Assembly (NCBI RefSeq): GCF_013376475.1
Contig: NZ_CP045508.1
Location: 1,671,501-1,735,500 of the forward strand
Direction of reading: 5' to 3'
Source: Desulfolutivibrio sulfoxidireducens
GTDB lineage: Bacteria; Desulfobacterota; Desulfovibrionia; Desulfovibrionales; Desulfovibrionaceae
Length of the DNA: 64,000 nucleotides
Numbering within the stretch: position 1 is the stretch's first letter; each line of letters begins with the position of its first letter. The position numbers and the translations under genes are program-made. Under the pieces are notes generated by a model. That model saw only the letters and a program-made list of their open reading frames with translations. It was not told the origin of the DNA and made no database searches. This document shows positions 24,542-33,080 of this stretch, one piece after another.

Positions 24542-25755
24542 GTGCCGAGTCCCTTCATGGTCTTGATCGAGGTGAGCAGTTCCCGTTCCACGTCGGCGGC
24601 CTCGTCCTCGTCCCAGTCGCTTCTGGAATCCGCTTCGTCCCGAACCACCTTGGCGATTTTTTTGGACAGGTTCTTGTAGATTTTTTCCCGGGCCGCCTCT
24701 CCGGCCATGGCCGCGAGCACGGCCAGCTTGTGAAAGCCCAGATTGGAGAAGACCTCCTGCAGGGTGGCGTTGTCCACCTGGACGAGGTCGTCCACGGTCT
24801 CCAGGTCCTTTAAGGTGAGCCGGGGCCGTTTGGCCCGCTTGAAGAAGTCCGGTCCCATGCGCTCGATATAGGCCAGGGCCGTGGGCTTGTGAAAGAAAAA
24901 GAGGGTGTCGGGGATTTCCCGGTAGCCGATCTTCCGGTAGACCACCTCCCCGGTGGTCCCGGCCTCACGGGCGAAGTCCGCCAGATCCATGAATTCCAGG
25001 TCGCAGGCCAGGGCCTGTTGGCCGCGCAGTTCCCGGGAAAGGTTTTTGGCCACCTGGAGGAACTTCTCCAGGTCCGGGATGCGCAGGATGCGATCCTTGA
25101 CGAAATCCGCGCCCTTTTTCACCGTGTCCAGCAGGGGATCGGTCCGGAAATAGGCGGATTTGACGTCGGTCAGTTCCACCACGGCCATCTTGGCCAGCTT
25201 CTCCACGATCTCGTCGATTTCGAGTTGGGAGATGAGCAGGATGTCTTTGACCGTGCGGCAGGCCTCGGCGTAGCTCATCTCGTAGTGCCCGGGTTTGGGG
25301 GCCGCGGCCGCGCCGGACCGGTAGCTGAGGGCCAGGATGCGGCACACCGAGAGGAACAGGTCGCCTGTGGGCCGGTCGGTGATCCGGGCGCTCAAGGCCC
25401 GGACCCGGTCCACCAGGTAGCCGGCGATGATCTGTACCGGGCGGGGGCTTTTTAAAAGCATGGTCCGCAAAAGCGCCTGATCCAGGATGATGACCTCGGT
25501 GAATTCCAGGGCCTCGGCGTTGGCCGTGCGGGTCTCGCCGCTGATGATGCCCATCTCCCCGAATATCTGGCCCGGGCCGCGCACCCCCAGGCTGACGCGC
25601 TTGTTGCCCACGACGCGGTACACGCCCACGCGGCCCTGCTTGACCAGGAAGGCCACCGTGCTTTCCTGGCCTTCCTTGTAGATGAGCGCGCCCTTGTGGA
25701 AGGTCTTGGTCCTGGCGCTGCCGTCCTCGGCGAGGAGGTCCGTGTCGTGCCGCAT
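24538..25755 (-). CDS. Cyclic-nucleotide-binding protein with a FliG-like C-terminal region
   Basis: 405 residues from ATG 25755 (GAGGGG 7 bases upstream). Residues about 15-130 are a cNMP-binding barrel with an intact phosphate-binding cassette: FGEMGIISGETRTANAEA has the Glu and the Arg-Thr-Ala that hold the cyclic phosphate. Residues 150-250 are helical and may be a degenerate winged helix. Residues about 312-375 read DLVQVDNATLQEVFSN, LAVLAAMAGEAA, REKIYKNLSKKIAKVVRDEA, which follows the FliG C-domain pattern (DLxxLDDxxLQxLL..., LALALKGA..., REKIxxNMSKRAA). It is the first gene of the motAB operon and overlaps motA. A ligand-controlled stator or rotor partner is a reasonable inference. 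An IS5 copy is inserted 177 bases before the start codon. Confidence 0.8.
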   Translation of the reverse strand: MRHDTDLLAEDGSARTKTFHKGALIYKEGQESTVAFLVKQGRVGVYRVVGNKRVSLGVRGPGQIFGEMGIISGETRTANAEALEFTEVIILDQALLRTMLLKSPRPVQIIAGYLVDRVRALSARITDRPTGDLFLSVCRILALSYRSGAAAAPKPGHYEMSYAEACRTVKDILLISQLEIDEIVEKLAKMAVVELTDVKSAYFRTDPLLDTVKKGADFVKDRILRIPDLEKFLQVAKNLSRELRGQQALACDLEFMDLADFAREAGTTGEVVYRKIGYREIPDTLFFFHKPTALAYIERMGPDFFKRAKRPRLTLKDLETVDDLVQVDNATLQEVFSNLGFHKLAVLAAMAGEAAREKIYKNLSKKIAKVVRDEADSRSDWDEDEAADVERELLTSIKTMKGLGT

Positions 25756-25931
25756 GCAAATCCCCTCATAAAGCCGCTTCGCTGGGGCGTGTTCCGGATG
25801 AACATGGGGGCTGGCGAAAGACATGCCCGAAGCCATTTTTAAAGGTAGCCACAAACGCCGGCAAAGACAAGAAGTGCCGCAGGGTTGGCCGTGGGTGGGA
25901 ACCAAGTGAGACGATGCGTCGAGTGTAGCCG

Positions 25932-27193
25932 GAGATCGTTGCGCGAAAAATGGCACAAATCTGTTGTAATTTTAGGCAATTGTGCTATGTTTTCTCCATC
26001 AAAATGATGGAGGCGATCATGAACGAGCGCAATTCCAAAAAGCCCGGCATTGCCGACTACGTCGTGTCCCGTCGCAGGCACAAGGAATGCTTCCTGGACG
26101 AAATAGATCGCCTCATTGACTGGAAGCCGTTTGAGAAGCTTCTTCGGAAAAAGCTTAGCCGGGTTGCCAATGCCGTTGGCAATCCCGCCTATGCGCCGTT
26201 GCCGATGTTTAAAATCCTTCTGCTCCAGAGGTGGTACAACCTGAGCGATGCGGCGGTGGAAGAATGCTTGTACGATCGGTTGTCCTTTGTCCGGTTCGTG
26301 CGCCTCTCCCTTGATCATGACCAAGTGCCCGATTCCTCGACCATTTGCCGGTTTCGGCAGAGCCTGCTTGAAAAAAACGTCTTGAAGCGGCTTCTGGACA
26401 AACTCAACCATCAACTCCAGCGGCGCGGCATACTGGTACGTGAAGGAGCCATCGTGGACGCGAGCGTCATCACCTCCTCGCGCCGCCCCCTCAAGGTGAT
26501 CGATATTCTTCCCGAAGACCGCGAGGAAGATGACGACGAGGCGTCGGACGTAACCATCAGCTACTCCGATGACGCCGATGCGGCCTGGTTGCGCAAAGGG
26601 AACCGGGCATATTACGGCTACAAAGTCCATGCGGCCACGGACAGCCGGGACGGCTTTCTCCTTGGCGGCCATGTCACGCCGGCCAACCATTCGGATACGC
26701 AGGAATTCGTGGATATTCTGGATGAGATTGGCCCCATGCCAGGGGGCCGCATCTACGCAGACAAGGGATACAGCAGCCAGTTGAACAGGCATGTGCTCCA
26801 AGCCCGGGGACTTGCTGACGGCATCATGCATAAGGCCGCTCGCAACCGTGCGCTGAACCCCGCCGAAAAAGCGGCAAACCGCCAAGTCAGCAGTGTCCGG
26901 TCGAAGGTGGAACGGGCTTTCGGAACGCTCAAGCGAGGTTATGGATTCTTCCGGACGCGTTACCTTGGGGTGCCCAAGGTCGAGCTTGAATTTTTACTCA
27001 ACGCCATGGCCTTCAACCTAAAAAAGGCGGCGCTCAAAGCGGCATGCTGAGGAACACTTACGCCAACGGGGTGACGAGCGCCGCCGCAAGGCGAAGCAAG
27101 ATCATCGCTGGCGGCTAAACAACGGCGGAATAAGACGTCCGAGACCTTTCGGAAGAATTCCGTAACGACATCATAGGATTGTGCAGCGGTCTC
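25932..27193 (+). mobile_element. IS5-family insertion sequence, copy 1 (1262 bp)
   Basis: Ends are defined by comparison with copy 2 (35507-36768), which has the same length. Imperfect terminal inverted repeats start GAGATCGTTGCGC and GAGACCGCTGCAC (10 of 13 match). A 5-bp target duplication AGCCG flanks it at 25927-25931 and 27194-27198. It lies upstream of the cNMP-binding/motAB operon. Confidence 0.96.
26019..27050 (+). CDS. IS5-family transposase (copy 1)
   Basis: 343 residues from ATG 26019 (GGAGG 6 bases upstream); the frame is open from 25950. DDE residues: Asp in EGAIVDASVI, Asp in YADKGYSSQ (the DxGY signature), Glu in KVERAFGTLKRGYGF. The WYNLSDAAVEECLYD and DSSTICRFRQSLLE segments are IS5-group hallmarks. 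It appears intact and catalytically complete. Confidence 0.95.
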   Translation: MNERNSKKPGIADYVVSRRRHKECFLDEIDRLIDWKPFEKLLRKKLSRVANAVGNPAYAPLPMFKILLLQRWYNLSDAAVEECLYDRLSFVRFVRLSLDHDQVPDSSTICRFRQSLLEKNVLKRLLDKLNHQLQRRGILVREGAIVDASVITSSRRPLKVIDILPEDREEDDDEASDVTISYSDDADAAWLRKGNRAYYGYKVHAATDSRDGFLLGGHVTPANHSDTQEFVDILDEIGPMPGGRIYADKGYSSQLNRHVLQARGLADGIMHKAARNRALNPAEKAANRQVSSVRSKVERAFGTLKRGYGFFRTRYLGVPKVELEFLLNAMAFNLKKAALKAAC

Positions 27194-27257
27194 AGCCGAG
27201 AGGAAAAAGAGGTCAAGCCGCAACGTCCGAATCCGTGGGGGACTCGGCTGTCACATC

Positions 27258-27296
27258 GGGTACCCGGCTGTGCGCTGGCGTCGGTACCCGTGTTTT
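27258..27296 (+). terminator. Terminator-like hairpin beyond IS copy 1
   Basis: GGGTACC (27258-27264) and GGTACCC (27283-27289) form a 7-bp stem with an 18-base loop, followed by GTG and six T residues. It would stop transcripts leaving the IS toward the antisense of the effector gene. Confidence 0.6.
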
Positions 27297-27314
27297 TTCA
27301 AGAAAAAGGCATGG

Positions 27315-27704
27315 CTATCTGATCGAATTGTACTTGCCCACGATCTGAATGATCGGGCTTTTGTCTCCGGATGTGGCGGTCTGGGTGATGGATTGATCGA
27401 TGCGCACCTCGCCGATGAGGGCCGTGATTTCGGCCAGGAAGGCGGGGTCTTCCTTCAGATACATAAGCAGCCGCCCTTTGACGGCATCCTGGGCTTGCGG
27501 GCTTGCCGGATTGCGCTCCAACTCCTCAAGCTTCTTGACGGCACCTTCTCCGTCCTTGTTGAAATAACCCTTCACCACGTTGCATAGCTTTTCCACGCCA
27601 GATTTTCCTATTTTTTTCACCACATCCGTCGCCGCTTCAATGGCCCCAGTCTGAGCGGCGACCAGCAGTCCCGTTACCGTGGTAGCGATGGTTTCCATAT
27701 CCAT
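27315..27704 (-). CDS. Small helical effector-like protein with C-terminal amyloid-type motif
   Basis: 129 residues, from ATG 27704 (AGGAGGA 6 bases upstream). Residues 4-28 form a hydrophobic/amphipathic helix (ATTVTGLLVAAQTGAIEAA), and the rest to about 100 is helical and charged. The last 25 residues read TQTATSGDKSPIIQIVGKYN, which matches the N-terminus of the adjacent STAND protein at about half of 22 positions. In bacterial NLR systems a motif shared between an NLR N-terminus and the C-terminus of a neighbouring Bell/HeLo-like domain mediates prion-like signalling to a membrane-damaging effector. The fit to that plan is good; the effector class is inference. It lies 25 bases after the STAND gene, so the two are co-transcribed. 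Confidence 0.72.
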   Translation of the reverse strand: MDMETIATTVTGLLVAAQTGAIEAATDVVKKIGKSGVEKLCNVVKGYFNKDGEGAVKKLEELERNPASPQAQDAVKGRLLMYLKEDPAFLAEITALIGEVRIDQSITQTATSGDKSPIIQIVGKYNSIR

Positions 27705-27729
27705 GGGGTTCCTCCTGAGTCGTTGGATG

Positions 27730-30330
27730 CTATAAGGTATCGTTGCGTCCCTCGAACAAGGCGCGGATGTGGAGCATTTGATTCTTGTTGAACATGGTTT
27801 CGGCATCCTTAATGGAAATTTTATGGCCCAGGGAGAGCCAATTCAGCATAATGGGCATGAATGTCTCATCAAAGGCCTGAGGATGTTGAAACCATTGCTC
27901 GGCAACTATTGCAGCCGCCTCTTTTGCGGCCACCAATGCCTCTTTGCGTTTGCCAAGGGTTGAGAGAATGTTGGCAAGAGTGTTCAGACTTACGGCCAGC
28001 TTCGGGAGGAAGGCCTCCTGGATTGCCTGGGTCAATGTCCGATACAGTTCCACCGCCTCCTGCGCGGCCGGCAGAGCCTTTTCGTGCTTTTCGAGACTGG
28101 AGAGGACGTTGGCAAGGTTGGTCAGGCTGGCGGCCAAGTCCGGGCGGAAGGCATCCGGATGGGCCTTGGTCAATGTCCGATACAGTTCCACTGCCTCTTG
28201 GGTGGCCGCTAAGGCTTTGTCGCGCTTGTCAAGCATTGAGACGATGTTGGCAAGATTGTTGAGGCTCCTGGCCAAGTCCGGGCGGAAGGCATCCGGATGG
28301 GCCTTGGTCAATGCACGGCGTATAGTTACAGACTCTTGTGCAGGATCCAACGCCTCTTCGGGACGGCGGAGTTCTTTGAGAATGGTGGCAAGATTGTTTA
28401 AGGTCGTGGCCAAGTACGGGCGAAAGGTCTTCGGATCGGTTTGGGCCAATGCGCGGCGAATAGCCGCTGCTTCCTGTATTGAGACCAATGCTTCATCACG
28501 TTGACCAATTTTGGCGAGAATATTGGCATGAGTGTTCAGGCTTTTGCTTAAGTCAAAGCGGAATGTCTCCGGATTGATCTTGGCCAACGTTCGATACAGA
28601 TTCACCGCCTCTTGTACGGCGGTCGAGGCTTTTTTGTATTGTGCAAGTTCAAAACGGCAATTGGCAAGAGTGTTCAAACTCAAGGCCAAGTTCGGGCGGA
28701 AGGCATCCTGATCGATCTGGATCAAAGACCGATGCAGTTTAACCGCCTCCTGAGCGGCAGCCAAGGCCTCTTCGTGTTTGCCAAGGGCTGAAAGTCTCAC
28801 TGCCAAATTGTTCAAGTTTCTGGAAAATTCAATTTGTTGTTTCAGGCTTCGCTCAGGCAGTTCCCGCAAATCCGCTACAAGCCGCTCCGTCGACGTCGCA
28901 GCCAGTTCACGCAAAGCCAACGTGAAGATGGGCATGGCATTTGACAAAAGCATCAGCAAATGCAGGGGGAGGTCTTTCTTCCCGCCCAAAGCTTGCAGCC
29001 AAGCAACCGCCCGCTGCTGCTCTGTGGCCCGTTCTACATCCTCCGGCGCGAGGGGCGCCGAAGCGAAGTCCTGGACGCAACGGATGAGCACGGTCGCCAC
29101 CATGGCTGGGGCCATGGAAAAAGCCCGCAACACGGCCTCGGTGCTGGCTTGCGCCTCACCATGGCCGAGATGGTCGAAGAGGAAGGCCTCGCCGACAATG
29201 TCAGGAAGGATGGGCGCGACTCCCTCCTTGTCGTCCGGCAGGAGTTGCCGCAGCGTATGGGCTATGGCGTCGTTTCCCAACTCCTCATGTCCCAGGAACT
29301 CTTTTTCCTGGCGAATGCGGTCAAGAAGCGTCCCGCCGTCCAGGCCGCCGCATATTGTGGACAGAGCGGCCATATGCGACAGGAACCGCTGCATGGATTG
29401 GTTGCTGTTGCTGGCCCGCGTCAGCCGGGAATATTCATGCTGGGCCACGATCTTGGCCAGATCGGCGCGACGCAGGGAAAGGGCATGGTCAACGCCTCCC
29501 TGCCGATGCATGACCATGGCGGCCATCATCAAAAAGAGCGGTGCGTCGGCCCAGTCGGTCTTGGCGAGCTGGTCGCGGAAAGCGGGGGTGTCCGCAGGCA
29601 GGGCCACAGTGCTTCCCAGACGGTCGAGCATGGCCTGCATGATGCCGCGCTGGATTTCGGGGTCGCACAGGCCGGGCAGGCGCACGGGGCGACCGTCGAG
29701 CATCCGCCCCGCCGAACTATATCCGCCTGGAAACACCTGTTTGAGCCAACCCGCATCCTCTTCGGCATTGCGTTCAAGGAGGAGAATGCGCAGTGGGTGG
29801 GGGCTGTCCGAGACGTCGCCGAGTTCCGCCATCCAGGCGGGCAGAACATCAACCAGGGTCAGAGCGTAGTCGAAGACGGCCAAGGTGGGATTTTGCCAGT
29901 CCCAGGCGCTGAGATTGGTCAGGCTTAGGAAACGGCGGGCCTCACGGTCACGAACGAAACCGGCCTGCCATGTGGCGCTCCGTATCTGGCCCAAGGCTCT
30001 GCAAAGTTCCATTGCGAAGCGGGTCTTGCCCGCACCGGCATTACCGGTGAGGACGCGTACCGAGACTGGCCGGGCGGGGTCATGCGTTGTCGCCCAGGTG
30101 ATGAACTCCTCCAGCAATTGCCGACGACCGATAAACGCCGTGGCTTCCTCGCGGTACACGAGCAAGGCGGCTTCATTTGCCGATGCGGATGGCTGGGGCG
30201 GGCGCTGACGCCGTGGAGGACTGAGTTCAAGAGACGGTGAAAAGCCAATAACAGCGTTGTCGCCGTGGACCTGGATGATCCGGGAATAATCCCCGGCGGT
30301 GGCGGACTGGCTGGCGGATGGGTCGGGCAC
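27730..30330 (-). CDS. STAND/NLR-type ATPase with C-terminal TPR repeats
   Basis: 866 residues from GTG 30330 (AGGAG 6 bases upstream). Residues 1-30 carry the motif SQSATAGDYSRIIQVHGDN shared with the downstream effector-like protein. A P-loop NTPase follows: Walker A GNAGAGKTRFA near 96-106, candidate Walker B TLAVFDYALTL, and a further strand RILLLERN, then a helical STAND C-lobe up to about 480. Residues about 500-830 are six or seven TPR units of the kinesin-light-chain kind, several nearly identical (LTKAHPDAFRPDLA... EALxAAQEAVELYRTL). This is the architecture of bacterial NLRs that detect a phage or stress signal and trigger an effector. Its base composition is visibly less G+C-rich than pyrK next door, which suggests transfer. 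Confidence 0.85.
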   Translation of the reverse strand: MPDPSASQSATAGDYSRIIQVHGDNAVIGFSPSLELSPPRRQRPPQPSASANEAALLVYREEATAFIGRRQLLEEFITWATTHDPARPVSVRVLTGNAGAGKTRFAMELCRALGQIRSATWQAGFVRDREARRFLSLTNLSAWDWQNPTLAVFDYALTLVDVLPAWMAELGDVSDSPHPLRILLLERNAEEDAGWLKQVFPGGYSSAGRMLDGRPVRLPGLCDPEIQRGIMQAMLDRLGSTVALPADTPAFRDQLAKTDWADAPLFLMMAAMVMHRQGGVDHALSLRRADLAKIVAQHEYSRLTRASNSNQSMQRFLSHMAALSTICGGLDGGTLLDRIRQEKEFLGHEELGNDAIAHTLRQLLPDDKEGVAPILPDIVGEAFLFDHLGHGEAQASTEAVLRAFSMAPAMVATVLIRCVQDFASAPLAPEDVERATEQQRAVAWLQALGGKKDLPLHLLMLLSNAMPIFTLALRELAATSTERLVADLRELPERSLKQQIEFSRNLNNLAVRLSALGKHEEALAAAQEAVKLHRSLIQIDQDAFRPNLALSLNTLANCRFELAQYKKASTAVQEAVNLYRTLAKINPETFRFDLSKSLNTHANILAKIGQRDEALVSIQEAAAIRRALAQTDPKTFRPYLATTLNNLATILKELRRPEEALDPAQESVTIRRALTKAHPDAFRPDLARSLNNLANIVSMLDKRDKALAATQEAVELYRTLTKAHPDAFRPDLAASLTNLANVLSSLEKHEKALPAAQEAVELYRTLTQAIQEAFLPKLAVSLNTLANILSTLGKRKEALVAAKEAAAIVAEQWFQHPQAFDETFMPIMLNWLSLGHKISIKDAETMFNKNQMLHIRALFEGRNDTL

Positions 30331-30360
30331 AGCGCACTCCTGGTTGCAAGAAAATCAGTT

Positions 30361-30389
30361 GATACCAATGATACCAGATAGGCGATACA
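30361..30389. promoter_or_regulatory. GATACC repeats upstream of the STAND gene
   Basis: GATACC at 30361 and 30370 and GATACA at 30384 lie 31-59 bases before the GTG start on the opposite strand. The rest of 30390-30580 shows no supportable gene. Confidence 0.4.
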
Positions 30390-30580
30390 AAGGAAAGAGG
30401 TGCCAAGGTTTATGTTACGTGGGCGAGGTATCGTGTCGAGACATCCGAGACAACAAAGCTACCGTGGCGTCGGGGCGCGGCGCGCCGCCATGTTGACCCG
30501 GACCATCGTCCGCCGCATTTTACATGCGGGCCGGGGCGGGTTAGAAATCACGCCAACGACGCGGGCAATGGGGGAAGGAC

Positions 30581-31417
30581 ATGGTGGACCACGACACGTG
30601 CCGGGAGGTGACGGTCATCTCCCGGGGGCCTTTGAGCCAGGCCGGACAGCAAAGCGGCCTGTGGCGGCTGGCCGTGGCCAATCCCGGCTGGGACAAGGTC
30701 GCGGCCGGGCAGTTCGCCATGCTCCGGCCACCCTCCTTCGGCCTGGAGATGGCCTGGGCCAGGCCGTTTTCCATCTTCGGCGTCACGCCCGGAACCGTGG
30801 AGTTTTTCATCCAGACCACCGGCCGGGGCACGGCGCGCCTGGCGGAACTCTCCCCCGGCGACCCCCTGGTCATGTGGGGACCCCTTGGCCGGGGGTTCGC
30901 CGTGGAGCCGGACACGCCGACGCTCCTTCTGGCCGGCGGGGTGGGCATCGCCCCCTTTGGCCCGTATATCGCCTCCCATCCCGCGCCCGGCATCCTGCGC
31001 CTTCTCTTTGGCCACCGGGTGCCGCTTGACGCCTATCCCTTCGCCGCAATGGCCGGGACCATCCGGGCCGAATCCTTTCATGAAAAAGAGCCCGGGGACC
31101 TGGACCGCTTCCTGGGGCTTTTGCGTGAGCGCGTCGCGGGGTATTCCGGCGGACTGGTCCTGGCCTGCGGCCCAAGGCCGTTTCTGGCCGCCGTGGCCGA
31201 CATGGGCCGGGCCGTGGGGGCCAGGGTCCAGGTGTCGCTGGAAAATCGCATGGCCTGCGGGGTGGGGGCGTGCCTGGGGTGCGTGGAAAAAGACGTCACC
31301 GGACAACTGCTCCAGACCTGCGTGCGGGGGCCGGTGTTCTGGGCCAAGGACCTTGCGGCGTTTTCAGGGGAACCCGGGACGGCCGGGGAAAGCGGGGGGT
31401 GCGCATGCGGGAGCTAG
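30581..31417 (+). CDS. pyrK: Dihydroorotate dehydrogenase electron-transfer subunit
   Basis: 278 residues. PyrK holds FAD and a [2Fe-2S] cluster and passes electrons from the PyrD flavin to NAD. Visible: the FAD site ARPFSIFG, the NAD-binding LLAGGVGIAPF, and the cluster cysteines in ACGVGACLGCVEK plus a later TCVRGPVF. GGGGAAGG precedes the ATG. It overlaps pyrD by 13 bases. The tail ends GGCACGS. Confidence 0.96.
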   Translation: MVDHDTCREVTVISRGPLSQAGQQSGLWRLAVANPGWDKVAAGQFAMLRPPSFGLEMAWARPFSIFGVTPGTVEFFIQTTGRGTARLAELSPGDPLVMWGPLGRGFAVEPDTPTLLLAGGVGIAPFGPYIASHPAPGILRLLFGHRVPLDAYPFAAMAGTIRAESFHEKEPGDLDRFLGLLRERVAGYSGGLVLACGPRPFLAAVADMGRAVGARVQVSLENRMACGVGACLGCVEKDVTGQLLQTCVRGPVFWAKDLAAFSGEPGTAGESGGCACGS

Positions 31418-32319
31418 GCGTCGAGCTGGCCGGACTGCGGCTATCTAATCCGGTGATCACCGCCTCGGGGACCTTCGGCTACGGCCTGGAGTTCGCCCGC
31501 TACGGCGACCTGCGCACGCTTGGGGGCCTGTGCGTCAAGGGCCTGTCCCTGAAACCCCGGCAGGGCAACCCCATGCCCCGGGTGGCCGAGACCCCCTGCG
31601 GCATGCTCAACGCCATCGGCCTGCAAAACTGCGGCGTGGAGACCTTTCTTAAGGACAAGCTGCCCTTTCTGCCCTGGCGCGATACGGCCATCATCGCCAA
31701 CCTCTACGCCCAGGACGCCGCCGAATTCGCGGAACTGGCCGGGGTGCTGGCCGCCGAGGCGGGCATCGCGGCGCTCGAGGTCAACATCTCCTGCCCCAAC
31801 GTCAAGGCCGGGGGCATCCTGTTCGGCCAGGACCCGGGCATGGCCGCCCGGGTGGTGGAAGCGGTCAAGAAGCGGTCCGGGAAAAAGCCGGTCATGGTCA
31901 AGCTCTCGCCCAACGTCACGGACATCGCGGCCGTGGCCCGGGCCGTCCAAAGCGCCGGGGCGGACATGCTGTCCCTGGTGAACACCCTGTCGGGCATGAG
32001 CGTGGATATCTTCTCCCGCCGCCCCAGGCTGGCCAACGTCATCGGCGGGCTGTCCGGGCCGGCGATAAAGCCTGTGGCGCTTCGTTGCGTGTGGCAGGTA
32101 TGCCGGGCGGTTACCATCCCGGTGGTGGGCATGGGGGGCATATCCTCGGCCGAGGACGCCTTGGAGTTCATTCTCGTCGGCGCGCACGCGGTGCAGGTGG
32201 GCACGGCCAATTTCACGCGTCCGGATTTCGCCTTCCGGCTGGTCGAGGAGCTGCCGGCGCTGCTCGAGAGGCTGGGCGTTGGATCGTGGGAGGAGTTTCG
32301 GGGGACGCTTCGGGCGTAG
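31405..32319 (+). CDS. pyrD: Dihydroorotate dehydrogenase, class 1B catalytic subunit
   Basis: 304 residues from ATG 31405 (GGGGGG upstream). It oxidises dihydroorotate to orotate in pyrimidine synthesis. The catalytic Cys is in NISCPNVKAGG, the class 1 signature. FMN-binding stretches are NPVITASGTFGYG, KGLSLKPRQGNP and VVGMGGISSAEDALEFILVGA. The neighbouring pyrK confirms class 1B. These are core genes lying between two IS5 copies. Confidence 0.97.
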   Translation: MRELGVELAGLRLSNPVITASGTFGYGLEFARYGDLRTLGGLCVKGLSLKPRQGNPMPRVAETPCGMLNAIGLQNCGVETFLKDKLPFLPWRDTAIIANLYAQDAAEFAELAGVLAAEAGIAALEVNISCPNVKAGGILFGQDPGMAARVVEAVKKRSGKKPVMVKLSPNVTDIAAVARAVQSAGADMLSLVNTLSGMSVDIFSRRPRLANVIGGLSGPAIKPVALRCVWQVCRAVTIPVVGMGGISSAEDALEFILVGAHAVQVGTANFTRPDFAFRLVEELPALLERLGVGSWEEFRGTLRA

Positions 32320-32370
32320 CGAAACCGCATGGGAATGAAATCCGCGAGGCGACCCGGGAGACCGGAGGGC

Positions 32371-32772
32371 CTACGAGGTTGTGTTGATATCCAAAAAATC
32401 CCGGGGCGTGAGAATTCGGACAAAACCATACGCCGGTTCCGGGAAATGCCTGGCGTTGCCGGTTATGATGGCCTCCGCATCGCCGGCCAGGGCGGTTTCC
32501 AGGTAGATCATGTCCTTCGGGTCCGGGAGAAGAAATGGCGATGGAACCGGTCGGACCAGGGTCGCGGTTTTGAGCAGTGCATCCCGAAGCAGCGTCAGTG
32601 CGGGCCGTATATGGTCGAAGCGTGAATACGCGAAGACGGTGGCGTATTCATCGAGAATGCCGCGGCTCATGAGCGGGGCATGGTCCCGAATGGCCGCGAA
32701 AAGAACCTCCCGGCAGGTTCCGGAGTTCCATCCCGCCGCAATCAGTACGTTGCAATCGATGACCAGCCTCAT
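32371..32772 (-). CDS. PIN-domain toxin (COG1569 type)
   Basis: 133 residues. PIN domains cut single-stranded RNA with a cluster of acidic residues. Here they are Asp6 in RLVIDCNVLIAAG, a Glu in DEYATVF, and Asp in DPKDMIYLETAL; ITGNARHF is the usual C-terminal signature. ATG 32772 overlaps the antitoxin stop (ATGA), the common antitoxin-first order. Confidence 0.9.
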   Translation of the reverse strand: MRLVIDCNVLIAAGWNSGTCREVLFAAIRDHAPLMSRGILDEYATVFAYSRFDHIRPALTLLRDALLKTATLVRPVPSPFLLPDPKDMIYLETALAGDAEAIITGNARHFPEPAYGFVRILTPRDFLDINTTS

Positions 32773-33032
32773 GCGCCCGGCTGCCGGCCGCTTTCGCGAA
32801 GTCGGTTTTCCTCGATGGCGGCGTTGACCATGTCCATGATTTCCGCATCCGTTTTGTCCGCCGTCTCCTTTGGCGTTTCGCACCCGGCAAGCCCGGCCAA
32901 GAGGTCGGCGACCACGGATGCCCGGTCCTCGACGGCCTGCACACTCACCACGTAACGCTTGTCGGGGTCGAGCCCCCGAAGCATGCCGGATATTTCGGAA
33001 CCTTTGACGTTGTCCAAAAAAACACCGTGCAT
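32769..33032 (-). CDS. Antitoxin partner of the PIN toxin
   Basis: 87 residues. It overlaps the PIN gene by 4 bases and precedes it, as antitoxins of this group do. The N-terminal half (DPDKRYVVSVQAVED) resembles a short DNA-binding strand region and the C-terminal half (TDAEIMDMVNAAIEENRLRES) a toxin-binding helix. The family name is uncertain. Confidence 0.75.
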   Translation of the reverse strand: MHGVFLDNVKGSEISGMLRGLDPDKRYVVSVQAVEDRASVVADLLAGLAGCETPKETADKTDAEIMDMVNAAIEENRLRESGRQPGA

Positions 33033-33080
33033 GGAGGTTTCCTCTTCGCGCCAGTTGTGGGGCGAAATGCTTTTTTTTCG

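Noticed and set aside
25756-25931. A sigma-54 -24/-12 promoter before the cNMP-binding gene
   Set aside because: A GGCAC and a downstream TTGCC are present but the GG-to-GC spacing is 14, not 10 bases.
25839-26885. A 348-codon frame antisense to the IS5 transposase, found in both copies
   Set aside because: It is an exact shadow of the transposase; no domain and no ribosome-binding site.
27730-27820. Canonical RHIM motif (I-Q-I-G) in the NLR/effector pair
   Set aside because: Both proteins have one extra residue between IQ(I/V) and G. I therefore call it amyloid-type or BASS-like, not RHIM.
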